A stretch of 64,000 nucleotides of DNA from Dryococelus australis (lineage: Eukaryota; Arthropoda; Insecta; Phasmatodea; Phasmatidae), in contig CM056994.1 of assembly GCA_029891345.1 (NCBI GenBank), positions 62,093,251 to 62,157,250 on the forward strand, in the 5' to 3' direction. Shown here piece by piece: positions 35,591 through 47,865 of the stretch. Positions within the stretch are counted from its first letter, which is position 1. Each line of letters begins with the position of its first letter. The position numbers and the translations under genes are program-made. The notes under the pieces are model-generated. The model did not search any database. It was not told the DNA's origin and saw nothing but the letters and a program-made list of their open reading frames with translations.

Positions 35591-36020
35591 TGAGTACTAG
35601 GCATTCGGTGCATTAGTGAGAAACACTCTAATGTAATACAAGTACATACTGAATGTTAAAATTAGCAAATAAGGCCTTATGTTTAAACATACTCCGGACA
35701 TGGAGTCGGGAGATTGGTTCAGTGCAGTAGTATTACAGTAAAGATGCGGAAGCGCCTGAAAGTAGGCAACACATTTACACTGGGATGTGTGTGGATGCAC
35801 ATGAGTCATTTTGGCGGAACTGTGCACATTATGCCTGACATCCTCTGTTTCTATTCCCCTGCGAATGCCTACCACATGCAATGTGCCCTATAAGTAAATA
35901 GTGTCTTCGAACTATTCGACCATAGTGGTTCGTTGACGCAGTGTTGTCTATTCTGGTTGCTCTGTTCTAAAAACCGCGAATATCCTTACTGTAGACGATT
36001 TTTCAGTGGACCTTTAAACA

Positions 36021-36660
36021 ATGCCTGTTAATTTTTATCGTGAACAGGCGGACATGATATTCATGTATGGGCGTGTCAATTGTATTGGTAGATTGGCTAA
36101 GGAGATGTATGAGGAGGCATTCCCAGATAAAGCACAGCCAAACCATCAAACGTTTTCTGCGTTGTTTCGCCGATTTGCTGAGATGGGAACATTGAAAGTG
36201 AATACTGTTGATCGAGGGCGACCCAGAATACGTCGTACTCCTCATCTGGAAGAGCACATTCTAGAGAACTTTTACCATGATCCAAGTGGCAATAACAGGC
36301 ATGCGGTGGGTACATTACCTGTAAGTCACACAACGGTATGAAGGGTACTCCATCAGCAGCTCTTATATCCCTACCATTACCATCGAGTGCAGGCTCTTAT
36401 GCCTAGTGATCACCCGGCTTGAGTGGCTTAATGCCAGTGGTTCATTCGACCAAATGACACCTCAGCTCTTGCTTCGTCGCTTCTGTTTACAGGCGAGGCT
36501 ATGTTTGGGACGGATGGTATCACTAACTTCAAAAACAATTATCAGTGGACAGATGACAATCCACGTGCTACCATCAGTGATCGACATAAGCAATAATTAC
36601 AATAGATGTGTGAGAAGATGCATAATGCGGGACCTGGTGCAACCCAATTTTTCCGGCAAT
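36021..36660 (+). pseudogene. DUF4817-type transposase, N-terminal and middle part
   Basis: The ORF 36021-36341 begins MPVNFYREQADMIFMYGRVN and has the helix-turn-helix layout of DUF4817 proteins. These are common in insect genomes and belong to Tc1/IS630-type transposons. It has FSALFRRFAEMGTLKVNTVD then RGRPRIRRTPHLEEHILENF. A stop at 36341 is followed in other frames by LHQQLLYPYHYHRVQAL and then LLFTGEAMFGTDGITNFKNN, where the family has FTDEACF…GIxNxHN. The catalytic Asp is changed to Gly. The 3' third of the gene is missing, so it is a dead copy. The upstream 36000 bp region may be its 5' UTR. Confidence 0.75.
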
Positions 36661-36699
36661 TTCTGCCAAAAGTACAAGAGAAAAGTAACATTAACTATT

Positions 36700-37660
36700 C
36701 CCCATTATTTTTAACGAATGTACAAAAAAATATTAAAAACCCAAAATCTGAAATTTGATGAAAAACGATCAAACACATTTAAGCAAAAATCAAGCAGATT
36801 TCTCATTTTCAAGCTACTTTTTCATGTTTCTGCAAACGAAAATTTTAAATAAAAAAAAAACATATCATTCTAATCGAAAATCAAGTAATTTAAACAAAAA
36901 ACAAACAAATTTTACAATATTTCACAAATATCGTGCAGAACTTTTCATATTATAAAAACAAGCAATTTTCATACAAAATCGAGCAATTATACCCCAAAAT
37001 AAAGCAAATTTGCCAGTTTTCCAAAATAGGCATTCAGGATTTGTGTTAATAAAAATGGCAATTCTAAGCTAGAAATCAGATGAAATATTAAAAAAGATAC
37101 GTGATGGATTAAAAATAATAAACTATTTACATTTTTAAAAGAATTCTAAATATGCACAGTTTTTCCACATATCGCTTCTTTTAAACCGTTATATGTTATA
37201 AAAACTTGTTTCTCATTTATTAATTTTAAAGTATTTTTATCAAGCATATTAAAATACTGATCTGGTAAAGTAATATTATATTTACCACCTAATTACAATT
37301 AATTTTTTCCCACATTTATATTCATATAATTGAAATTCGGTAGCAGCATACTTTTAATTTTTTCCAGGTAATGTAGTTTAGTCAATTCAAATGAATAGTT
37401 CAACCTGTTGAGCAGCAATTACATTTTTGTGTTTATTTATAAGGAAAAAAATTTAACAATAAACAATTATTTTAATACAAATAAAAATAAAAATAAAAAT
37501 TTAATAAAATAATAATACAATAAAAATAATACAATTAATTCGCTAAAATTAAAATTACAAGTAAAATAAAAATAATAAGAATAAAAGTAAAATAAAAATA
37601 AAATTAAAACTTACATTAAAATAATTTTTTTCATTATTTAAAATATTTTCCTTTTAAATA
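36700..37660. other. Extremely AT-rich, A-biased stretch
   Basis: Runs of AAATAAAAATAAAAAT (37480-37600) and many A tracts. It leads into the AT-rich Polinton and may belong to its left end. I could not find terminal inverted repeats matching the right side. Confidence 0.45.
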
Positions 37661-37669
37661 AATACAAAC

Positions 37670-38160
37670 ATGGAATCGCATCTCAACAATGAAACTGGAA
37701 ATAATACCATATCTAAGCAATGTAAAAAGTGTGGTGAAGTATTAAACATAGAAAAATTTTCTACAATAAAACAAATGATAGACTTTATAACAACTGTAAA
37801 AAATGTAATTGAAAACACCAAAAATAAATTTGTGTTAAAAAGGGAGGAAGAATTGTGTGAATGCGGAAAATATGTTTGTGTTGCATCTCTCAAAGAGCAT
37901 AAAAATACTAAATCACACAATGTGTCAGTCGATATGCTAAATGAAATTCAACATGATAATTATCCAACAAAAACATGTAGAGTATGTAATGAGAATAAAT
38001 ATATTAAATTATTTTCAGTTCATACATGAAATAAGGACAAATTTAGAACACTATGTAACACTTGTATTAGTGAATATAATAAGAATTATCGCCTTTAAAA
38101 GTAATTTACTGAACTTAAAGAGAAGTGACACCTTTAAACACACAACCAAATATAAGTTAC
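37670..38160 (+). pseudogene. Polinton-associated zinc-ribbon-like ORF
   Basis: A 119-codon frame reads MESHLNNETGNNTISKQCKK, then CxxC at CKKCGEVLNIEKF, CECGKYVC and CRVCNENKYIKLF. After a stop at 38027 it continues with KFRTLCNTCISEYNKNYR. Repeated C-x2-C pairs followed by (I/L)xxF suggest small zinc-binding modules. It lies on the strand of, and just upstream from, the Polinton polymerase and shares its composition. The function is unknown. Confidence 0.5.
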
Positions 38161-38500
38161 ACAGTTAAGACAATTTAACTTATCATCAATAATTTAAAAA
38201 TTTTATGTATTTCATTTTTCAATAAATTTACAATTTTTATAGCTCTTCGTTGTCTATAAAAAATTTAAAAGCTTTATAGATTTTTCTTTATAAATAAACC
38301 ATCATAAAAGTCAGTGAACAATCTTGCAGTTGAGTTGGGTGAGAAGACAGTGCGGGAGCTAAGAATTATAGGTAGAGATTTAAAAATAGATATTTGCATA
38401 CACTAAGGAAATATGATTTAATTAGAATTTTGTATACTCTAAGGAAAGACGATTTAATTACAGCTTTATGCCATTCATTATAAACAAACAAAGAAAATGA

Positions 38501-38790
38501 AACTTTGCAAATTTACCATTTTCATATGTCAATATCAAACAACTATATTCAAAAGATAGGCATGAATTAAAAGAAACATTTCCATTCTCTAATAATTTAT
38601 TTGTTAAGCCTTGAAATAAAAGTAAGAGGATATCTGAATGGATAACAAAGAACAATTTTACAAATTTACCTTTATCAGATGCCGATATCAATGAATTATG
38701 TAAGCAAGACAAAAAAGAATTAAAAGAAATATTCCCCAATTCTACTAGCATATGTGTAAGCAAAAGAAATAGAAGAACCAAAAAAATAAA
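38501..38790 (+). pseudogene. Two tandem copies of a ~37-residue module upstream of PolB
   Basis: On the plus strand, 38501-38611 reads NFANLPFSYVNIKQLYSKDR then HELKETFPFSNNLFV. The stretch 38654-38766 reads NFTNLPLSDADINELCKQDK then KELKEIFPNSTSICV. The shared pattern is NFxNLPxSxxxIxxLxxxDxxELKExFPxS. They lie 153 bp apart on the same strand and in the same composition as the polymerase that follows. I do not recognise the module. Confidence 0.5.
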
Positions 38791-38869
38791 GCTTTTCAAA
38801 GTAGATCAACACATAACATTGAAAATAACTTTAATTTAGTAAAGCCAGATAATTTTTTTATTCAGTAAA

Positions 38870-41800
38870 AAAATAAGGTTTTTGAGATAATACATGATGA
38901 TCTTAGAAAATTTAGAGGGCTGAAAACTAACATTAAATTATATACCAATTGTTGCAAGCAGGAAAATAATCAAGTAGAATTATTTACAATTCAGTTATTT
39001 AATCATAGAATATTAAATGAAGGAGACTTTATAGAGATTTATAAAATTATAAAACAGGAATTGCTTACACAATTATGCGAAATTCAAAAAAAGGGGTTCA
39101 GGATGGACTTTAGATAGAGTAATTGGAATACAATTAGCTATAAATAAGTATAATCCATTAAATGGTGCATCATATATTGAACTACCAGAAGCAATTAAAA
39201 ATAAAAAGCACGCATTAATGTGAAGAAAGACGATAAAAACTGCATTGTTCCCAGTAAAAAAGATCTACACAGAATACCTAAATATAAAAACGCAGGGCTT
39301 GATACAAATAAAGCAATAGATAAATATGGATATCCTATTCAAATTGATTATATATCCAAAAAATAGAAAATCAAATGATACATCTATAAATGTATACTCT
39401 ATTGAAGATGTCTACTGTATATTCACTAAAACTTACAAAAAAATGAAAAGGAAAAACATAAATTTACTTTATTTCACAGAGGATAAAAATTCGCATTATT
39501 GTTGGATAAGATTTATCGAAACTACTTTCTGCACAAAAATAGTAATAAAAGTAAAACTTGTATATGTGATGTGTCTTCAATTCTTTTATTCTCAAGAAAG
39601 ATTAAATAAACATATGGAAGACTGCTCTAAAATCGAATCAGTAAGAATCACTTTACCCTCGAAAGGAAAGCAAATATCTTTCAAAAATTATAAACATACA
39701 ATGAAGGTTCCTTTCATAAAATATGCAGATTTAGAATCACTTCGGAAGAAAATTCCAACCACTTAACTAAACCAAAGAGAATTTAGTAAATTTAACCTTA
39801 TCAAAAATATCCTATTTTAACTGAAGATGATATAGATAATGGTCTTTATAAAGAAATACTTGAAGAAAGAAATAATCTTACAAATGAATAAAGAAATACC
39901 ATTGATTTAAATTTGAATGATGAGTCATATACAATGAAATATCAATTACATAAAGCATTTGGTTTTTGCTATTATATTGTATATATTTATGGTGATTATA
40001 AACCACCAGTAGTATATAGAGGTCCAAATGCATATAAAAGGTCTATAGAATTAATGAAGAAAGAAATAGAAAAAATTGGGGGGATATATTCACAAATTGA
40101 ACCAATGCATTCAATAACAAAAGAAGGAAAAACATTATATAGTAAATAAAAAAAATGTACTGTATGTGAATGTGAATATATGGAGGACAATAAAAAAGTA
40201 CATCAACATGATCATATAAGTGGAAAATTCATTAATCCTGCATGTAATTGCAATCTACAATTAAAATTACCCAATTTTGTTCCAATTTAAATTCCATAAT
40301 TTAGCTGGGTATGATGCTCGTTTATTTATTAGAGAGTTTGGATATGATGAAAAAAATATAGATTTAATTGCAAATAATGAAGGAAAATTTATTACTTTTG
40401 AGAAAGAAGAACAGAAATTAAAAAATTAAATTTATAGAGACGTTTAAATTTTTGGCCAGTATTTTAGATAAAGTGTCATCTAATTGAAGTAAAGATCAAA
40501 TGAAACTCATCCAAAAGCATTTTCCAAAAGACCAAGATGATTTAGTAATTAGAAAGGGTGTTTATCTGTGTGATTATATGGATAGTTGGAAGAAATTCAA
40601 AGAAAGTGAACTTCCACCAAAGAGTGAATTTTACAATAAATCAAGTGAATCTGATACAACTGGTGATGATTGTGAACATGCAAAATGTGTATGGAATCAA
40701 TTTAATATAAAAAGTATTGGGGAATATCACGACTTATATTTTATAAGTGACATATAACTGTTAGCAGATGTGTTTGAAAATTCCAGAAATTCATTTATAA
40801 ATGCATATGAATTAGATCCTGCATGGTATTTTACAGCACCAGGATTATTTTGGGATGCAATGTTAAAAATGACTAAATAACCACTAGATTTATTACATAA
40901 CTATGATATGATTTTGATTGAAAAAGGAATTAGAGGTGGAATATCGCAATATTGTAAGCAATATGTTAAAGCCAATAACAAATATTTAGAAGATTTTAAT
41001 CCAAATCAAGAGTCCAACTATTTAGCATATCTCGATGCTAATAATCTTTATGGATGGGCAATGTCGCAAAATTTACCATATCGTGGTTTCGACTGGGTAT
41101 ATTATATATTGTCTGATTTAGATTACCGGAGTGAAAAATATTAGATTTGGAAAATTATTCTGAATATGGTTATATATTAGAAGTTGATTTAGAATATCCA
41201 CAAGAACTACATATTTTACATAAAGATCTACAATTTTGCCCAGAAAATAAGGCAATGCCAGGAACAAATCAATCCAAATTGTTAATAACTTTAGTTAATA
41301 AACAAAAGTATATACTACACTATCGTAATTTGAAACAGTGTTAGATGAAATAATGAAAATTTTTGTTTTTGGTAAAACAATGGGAAATAAAAGAAACAGA
41401 GTAGATATAAGATTAATATCAGATGCAGATAAATGTGTAAAATTAGTAGGATAACCAAATTTCAAAAGAAGTACTATATTTAATGAGAATCCTGTGGCCA
41501 TACATATTAATAAAACAAACGTAAAATTCATTAAGCCTATTTCAGATATATCAAAAGATTTGATGTATGATATCCATTATAAAGTAATGAAATCACAATA
41601 TGGTGATAACATTGAATTATGCTATCAAGATATAGATTCCTACATTTATAACATAAAGAAGAAGATTTTTACAAAGGCATGAAAACAATGATGGAAAAAT
41701 TTGAGATATATATATCTTCAAATAAATAAGAAAGTATTGGTAAGATGAAAGATGAATGTAATTGGAAAATTAAAGAATTTGTTGGTTTAAGAGCTAAAAT

Positions 41801-42064
41801 GTATGCATGTAGAGTTGATGATAAAGAAAATAAGAGATTGAAAGGTGTAAAGAAGTGTGTTGTTAACAAGATAATTACATTTGGGACTTTGCGGATTACT
41901 TATTTAAAGAGAAAATAGAATATAGAATAATGAATATAATGAGTGAAAAGTATGGAATATATACAGTAGAAGTTAATAAAATTGCATTAAGCCCTTATGA
42001 TGACAAACTGATTATATTAGAAAATAAAAGAGGTACATTGCCATATGAGTATCAAAATGCATAA
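38870..42064 (+). pseudogene. Protein-primed family B DNA polymerase of a Polinton/Maverick (lineage 1, decayed)
   Basis: The protein is spread over many frames. In order: EIIHDDLRKFRGLKTNIKLY (38880), GASYIELPEAIKNKKHA (39165), KNSHYCWIRFIE (39486), a CLQFFYSQERLNKHMEDC finger (39570), ExoI VPFIKYADLESL (39707), ExoII FHNLAGYDARLFI (40290), YHDLYFISDI ExoIII (40725), RGGISQYCKQYVKANNKY (40930), palm motif A AYLDANNLYGWAMSQ (41028, intact), motif B VFGKTMGNKRN (41368), DISKDLMYDIHYKVM (41550) and motif C CYQDIDSYIY (41620; DTDS changed to DIDS, both Asp kept). The usual C-terminal VGLRAKMYACRVDD block is at 41783. It is dead because of numerous stops and shifts, but the motifs are far better kept than in the copy at 20.7-23.6 kb. 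Confidence 0.88.
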
Positions 42065-42089
42065 TATCTAGTTAATTTCTATATTATAT

Positions 42090-42790
42090 TTTTAATGTCT
42101 CTGATCTCTAAAACAATGTCAATATCAGAACCATCAAAATCAATCAGTTTACCATTTTCATCCCTAATTTCTAGAACAATGTGATTAAATCATTCATGAT
42201 TGATTCTATAAAAACTTGGATATGCTGGCTCATAATTAACATAATCTCTGAAACCAAACATAGCTTTGGTGGACAGCTAGCAATTATATCATTTTCTAAA
42301 TGATTAGATTCGTCATATTTTATAAACATTCCATTTGCCAAATTGCAATGAACATTTATTGTTTTAAATGAATTAAAATAAGGTATCTTAGTGCCAATGA
42401 CACTTTTGTCTTTTTCAATAGTCATATTTCTTTCAAAACCAAACACATAAGATAATCGATCATCAAGTTTAATATCAAATTTAGATTTACCACAACTCTA
42501 TTTTTCACATTGTCTGCTGTCAGTTCAATATTATTTGTTGAAAATGGGTTATTCGAATGCATGGTTTCGTTTACAGATTTAATATCGTATTATCCTTTAG
42601 AAATAGTAATAACTTCATTTTTATCAACAACAGGACTCATTTTTCAATAGTTGTTATAGTATTGTTGTCTATATTAGGAGCTAAAAATTATAAATGAAAA
42701 CTAATCAGAGCTATAGATTTGTCTTGATGGATGATATCACAGTGAAGTTTATTCCTTAGAATGGAACTATTATTTGTTAACTTAAACACA
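42090..42790 (-). pseudogene. Polinton structural-protein-like remnant
   Basis: Minus-strand frames in this interval read MFGFERNMTIEKDK, YFNSFKTINVHCNLANGMFI, HLENDIIASCP and, shifted, a block ending near 42100 that says LEIRDENG-like. The CNLANG block followed by a Leu/Ile-Arg-Asp tail is the layout of a conserved virion-type protein found with Polinton polymerases in insects. The assignment is from general familiarity and is not firm. It lies between the polymerase and the ATPase, in opposite orientation. Confidence 0.45.
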
Positions 42791-42867
42791 TTATTATCCA
42801 TTTATTACAAAAATGTTCATGTTAAATGAAGAAATTCAATTGGGGTGTTGGTGTTTTAATTTCTGAA

Positions 42868-43470
42868 GGGGATGCTAATAAAAAAAAAGAATGGCGAACT
42901 ATTGCCTGATGACATTAGAACAATTATCATCGTGCCCAGTAATTGTGGTATGATGAATTTAATGATTCATTTGATTTATAAGCCAGGATGGCTAAATTTT
43001 AATAAATTGTATGTTTGCTCAAAAAGTTTAAATCAACCAAAATATTCATTTACGAAATGACTTTAATGTGTTATCCAAAAGAGTTAGAAAAAATGGCATA
43101 CTTTTTAAAATAATAATAATAATGAAATGATTTCTTTAGATCAGTGTGAAAGCAAATCTCTAATAGTTTTTGACGATGCCATTTTAAAAAACTAGGCTGT
43201 CATCCACAAATATTTTACTATGGGAAGGCATAAAAATATTGATGTATTTTATTTGGCACAAACATATACAAAAGTAACCTAAACAATGGGTAAGAGACAA
43301 TACGAACTTTCTATGTATATTTAGACAATATTACACAAACTAGACATATTTACAATGATTTTGTTGGTGGAGACATGTCTTATGAGAAATTTAAAGAGAT
43401 CTGTACAAACTGTTGGAATATAGACTATGGTTTCATCACAATATATTTGAGCAGAAAAATGAACAGTGGT
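42868..43470 (+). pseudogene. FtsK/HerA-type genome-packaging ATPase of the Polinton (decayed)
   Basis: The fragment 42872-43060 has PSNCGMMNLMIHLIYKPGWL where the family has a Walker A (GxxGCGKTN). The Lys-Thr is lost, so ATP binding would fail. It continues KLYVCSKSLNQPKYSF. In following frames come SLIVFDDAI, a Walker B (43160), GRHKNIDVFYLAQTYTK (43220), RDNTNFLCIF (43295) and a block …SYEKFKEICTNCWNIDYGF (43380-43440). All of these follow the order of Polinton packaging ATPases. Together with the polymerase, integrase and capsid remnants this identifies the element as a virus-like Polinton rather than a bare polymerase gene. Confidence 0.75.
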
Positions 43471-43479
43471 AAGTAGAGA

Positions 43480-44015
43480 GACCAAATCGAACATTTTATA
43501 ATGTAACTCTGTCTAGTTTCTTTTGTACACAAAAATTCTATAACTACTTCTTGAAGAAGCATTAATTTGCTCATAAACCTTTTGAGATTTTTAAAAATAA
43601 AATGATCACCATAGGTTAAATGTACATTGAACAGACATTGAACAAATGATGAACAATTAACAAACATTGAACAAATGTTATAAATGTTAAATGAATGTTA
43701 GAACATGTTTTATGTTGTGTTTGAAATAATTAATTTCATGAAAATATTTAAATTCACAAAACATCTATTTTATTAGTCAAAGAGTTATGCAAATTATCAA
43801 AGTCCAGCCATTAAATAAATATTTTGTCACCTTTAAAACTTTTTTAACCAAATATTCATTAGGAGAGTTGATTTTCGTAATTTCGTATTCATAAAAACTG
43901 CCTTTTATTTCTTCTCCCATGATATCTTTCATTTTGTAAGTTGGCACATCATTACTTAAAACCTAAAAAATGGCAAATAATTCTGTTGCCCAATTAGCTA
44001 TATGAGCCTTTTCAA
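43480..44015. other. Inter-gene region of the Polinton
   Basis: AT-rich. ACATTGAACAAATG-like phrases are repeated near 43625-43690. No gene is seen. A cysteine protease, usual in Polintons, was looked for and not recognised. Confidence 0.4.
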
Positions 44016-44019
44016 AGAT

Positions 44020-44638
44020 TCATTTACTCTTGCTTATGCGGACAATATCGTCAAATTTGTATTTCGGTTTAGAAACACATTCACAAAATCTTGTCTTAAA
44101 TTTCTTCATTTTTTTATTGACTTCAATTGGATTCATTCCAGTAGTTCTATGCTTTGAATTATTGTATTCTTTCACTGAATCATCTAATATATTTACCCAT
44201 TTGTAATTGCCATTTAAATAAAATTTCTTCCACATTTTGCTCTTCATTGTACGATTATATCTTTCCACACAACTGGCTTTGTTCACTTAATGTAGAATAG
44301 TGATAGATGTTATAATTATGCATAAGTTCATTAAATATTTTATTATGAAATTCGGACCCATTATCGTTTTGAATATTATGCGATTTTCTTTTAACTAATA
44401 TAGGTCCTAAAGCAATTGCTACTCCCTTGGCTGTTTTATATTTAATTTGTATAGCAAATGCATATTTTGAGAAAACATCAATAACTGTCATAATATATTT
44501 ATATCCATTATTTTCATGTGATATACCTTTTAAATTTCCAGTATCCATCTCAAGATCGATTTGCCGTAAATCATCAATACTATACCAAATTACTTTTCTT
44601 CTTGAAATTTTTTTTTCATGCATGTTTATATAATTCAT
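44020..44638 (-). pseudogene. Polinton retroviral-type integrase (one frameshift)
   Basis: Two overlapping minus-strand ORFs (44638-44255 and 44286-44020) make one rve integrase broken by a single shift. The first has DLRQIDLEMDTGN (first Asp), IMTVIDVFSKYAFAIQIK and IQNDNGSEFHNKIF (second Asp). The second has CVERYNRTMKSKMWKKF (the Glu), then HRTTGMNPIEVNKKM and a C-terminal KYKFDDIVRISKSK. The DDE residues are all present. It is the best-preserved gene of the element. It is encoded opposite to the polymerase, as is common in Polintons. Confidence 0.85.
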
Positions 44639-44639
44639 T

Positions 44640-45000
44640 GATTAATCCTTCTCTTACATTGAGCATTTAAAAAAAATGATTTTTTATAATTACATATCGT
44701 CCTTATACTTTTCTGAACTAATCATCCATTTTTAGCATTTACAATTTTTATATTATTATTTTTGGTGACTTTTATCACTTCAAGCACCAAGTATTCTCCA
44801 TTTAATAAGAATAAAAAATAATTAATTTTTATATTTTATGTTGTACCTCCCTAATAAGCTTCGAAAACTCGTGTCATTAATCGAATAGCGAACCACTTAT
44901 ATTACCCTGATCCCCGTATCCGATAGTTAACACTGTCTTTTTTCCTTTACATTTGAAACTCTGTTTTAAACTAGCGTAACAATTTAGTTGATCCATTTAT
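44640..45000. other. Polinton segment between integrase and capsid
   Basis: AT-rich. Minus-strand scraps such as LSDTGIRVI near 44920 cannot be assigned. Position and length would suit the usual maturation protease, but no catalytic motif is seen. Confidence 0.35.
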
Positions 45001-45004
45001 TATT

Positions 45005-45990
45005 TTAAAAAATTATATATCTTCAATAATTATATCTTTCGAGTAATCATAAGTTAGATTACTTTGGCTAATTAGAATAACATTACAAGTTGTTCCTGCT
45101 TCAATAGCTTTATAAAAATCTATACTTATTTTTTATTTTTGTTTTTTCTTTTACTACAGTTGTTTTTCTATATAAACAATGAATGGCATATAAAGGTCTT
45201 CGTCCAAAAAATTAATAATAATTGATATCACCATGAAAGTTTACACTTGGTTTATAATAAAGTTCATTATTTCTATTTACACTATCTAGTTTTGATTTTG
45301 AATTTATAAAATAATTATAATCAATAAACATTTTATCACAATGACTATTTTCAATATATACATTTGAATTTTCTTCTGAAAAAATTTCATGTCTTCCATT
45401 TTTAACATAAATATTTCTTACATTTTAGTGATCAAACACAGATGCGTGCACATAGTGTTCAGTGTGATTTTTTTCTACAAGTTTGAAAAATCTTAATTAC
45501 AAAATCGGACATGTCAAATTGCATATTATTAAATTGATCTTTGATATTAACGGTTGATCCTTCAGGAACTTCTTTTTCTAAAAATTGCCAATAATTAAAA
45601 CTAATATGCAATTTAGGATTTTTGTATTATTTCTTTAATTGCAATGGCCATATTAGATTCGTATTCACCAATAGGCCACATAATTTCTAATTTAAAAAAA
45701 CAGTTCTACCTGGATCTGCATAAATTTTCTGAACTGCACCATCTGCATTCTTTGTTTTGTAAACCAATTAACAAAAGTTGTCAGATGAATTACCAAAAAA
45801 AAAAGACAGTAATTTTATAACCACCTTTCCATTCAATTTCATTTTTATCTCGAATAAAACCAAACAAATATCTCAGTGTATTGAAAAAAGATCTTACGGG
45901 TGTAATAAAACAAAACAAAAACAAAAAAACAGTTACCAATATTTCAAATAGCTGGAACGGCGTTTTCCTTAACATTTTAAAACACATATA
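45005..45990 (-). pseudogene. Polinton major capsid protein (double jelly-roll type), decayed
   Basis: Minus-strand frames give, in order, KNADGAVQKIYADPGR (45740), PKLHISFNYWQFLEKEVPEG (45600), HASVFDHXNVRNIYV (45440), FFGRRPLYAIHC (45200) and IEAGTTCNVILISQSNLTYD (45090). Blocks such as DGxxxxxxxDPGR, FDHC.I.., the PL..IDC-like block and the T.CxxIL tail occur in this order in Polinton major capsid proteins. There are several stops and shifts. Its presence indicates that the source element could once have made particles, which is inference from family knowledge. Confidence 0.65.
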
Positions 45991-45999
45991 AATGTTTTA

Positions 46000-46640
46000 C
46001 AGGTGCTAAAAGTTTACCATTAATACATACTTAAAAAATACCTCGTTGAAATTATCTCACATATACATTTATGAATGATTTATATATATTAATACACGAA
46101 AAATTATGTCATCAATACAGCTCACAAAGCCAGATAATCAAAAGATTTGTTAACATGCGGTACATAGTCTAATGTGTCATTTAACTATGTACAGTAAAAA
46201 GAGGCATTTAGTGGGTAACAAGTGAAACATGCTGACACAGATTTTTATGCTAAAAGATGTCTCTTTCCCGGCCTTCACTAATGTCATAGTCAATAACTGT
46301 GGTCTTGGAAGGGGGTGGCTGTCCTGTACCGTGCAGTCTTAACGAGGAAAGCCAGTTTATAGTGTGGAGTTACAGTTGTGTTCCGGTAAATAAGGTCACA
46401 GGATCAACAGTAGACAAAAACATTGTATCGGCCTATCTTTCACGTGTATTTTGATGAGTATTAAAATTGACATAAATTAATATACAACCAGTTTTTTTCC
46501 TAAACGATAATATACATAAAGCGTGAGTGTGTTTGTATCAGATAACTAGATATAAATTTCGCCATTAAATATGTAAAGTCATCAATTATATACATTTAAA
46601 TGGAAGTGGTGTATACGGTGTTTTTGTTGATTTGCTTCCT
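46000..46640. other. Gene-free stretch right of the Polinton
   Basis: No gene recognised. The phrase TTCCGGTAAATAAGG (46383) recalls TTCCGGTAAAAAAGG on the opposite strand near 48200, outside the main inverted-duplication arms. Confidence 0.4.
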
Positions 46641-46641
46641 A

Positions 46642-46670
46642 TTCCCTATATATTGAAAATATATAGGGAA
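46642..46670. repeat. Perfect 13-bp hairpin, 3-nt loop
   Basis: TTCCCTATATATT pairs with AATATATAGGGAA, loop GAA. Confidence 0.85.
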
Positions 46671-46844
46671 AGTGCCTTGAAAATATTCCAGGAAATAATT
46701 TTCTGAATACTATAGGAGCTTTTCAAAGTTATGATAAAATTTTAACCGTACTAAAATCGAATAAAATACGCTATGTAAGTCGTCTGCGAGTGCGTTACAA
46801 GTGAAGCAGCCACGTGGGTGAGAGACAACTTTTGTTTACATTGA

Positions 46845-47183
46845 AATTGAACAACCTTGCGAGTGCTATATGAACTCACTAGTTGTTCTGAATATTCTCT
46901 AAATTTGTGTTATTCTTGCGTTTGCGAAATGTGAATTTGGCATATAAACATGCCTTAAAACTATGATCTATTTTATATTTATTCGACGACCAACGAAAAC
47001 TAATATTAATGTATGAAAATGCGTACGGGTCGGGCCATGCGAATTCAGTGTTTAGTGTATTCGTATATAGTGTACCGTGGATGCTCTTGAAAGATATCGC
47101 ACAATTATTGTGTGGATAGGGATATGTTATCTGCGTACGTTTGTAAATTAACAATTGCAGTGTGTTTAATTTTTGCAAGTGTG
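46845..47183. repeat. Left arm of a ~330-bp inverted duplication upstream of FTSJ1
   Basis: The reverse complement of this stretch matches 47866-48172 almost throughout. Shared phrases include AAACACACTGCAATTGTTAA, TAATTGTGCGATATCTTTCA, GCATTTTCATACATTAATAT and CAGAACAACTAG. Small indels separate the arms; the right arm lacks about 18 nt present here. No coding potential is supported. Confidence 0.88.
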
Positions 47184-47865
47184 AAATAGAGTTTAAAGAA
47201 AATCATGCTATGTTTTTCTATTTTTCAGATGGTGTAGTTTTTAGGAAAAGATTGACTTTATCAAATTTATTTTGACAACCTTTAGAAAACGATAAAATAT
47301 ATAAACATGTTAAATACACGTTAAATACATAACCATCTAAACACACAAATAAACTTTATTTATTTAATTTAATATCTTGTCGACAGCAGGGTTCATTAGA
47401 GAATGGTAAACTAAGAACACAATGAAGGGAATACAAGGAAGGAATTGGTCAAATTGTCTTTATTGAGTCTTTCCCGATATTGCATGGAATGAGTTTGAGA
47501 AACCATGGAAATTTCAAACCATGAAGGCTACATTTAGTATCTAGCTATTAAAAATATGAGAACTGATTTGGTTGTAGGTCTATATTCTTGTATTTATAAA
47601 CAGCTGATTTCTTGTTTGTCACAGCAACTCTGCTGACGAGGGGAGAAAAAAATTGTAAGAGTGGAGTTTTTATAAGGTGTAGCTTTGTATTGGTTTACGA
47701 GATGATTTGCCATTACCAACAAAATAATTTCATAAACTCCTACACTGAAATAGCAAATCGCAATTTAGAAAAATACGTTTCTGCAGTTTTACAAAAGTGC
47801 CTCTACCTCTAACGAGTCCGCAACTTACAGGTTAGACAAATTCACGGCACGTTAGTAATCGCAAC

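Noticed and set aside
45790-45987. Phe/Leu-rich minus-strand ORF as a membrane protein
   Set aside because: It lies at the start of the capsid remnant in AT-rich DNA; hydrophobic codons are expected from T-rich sequence.
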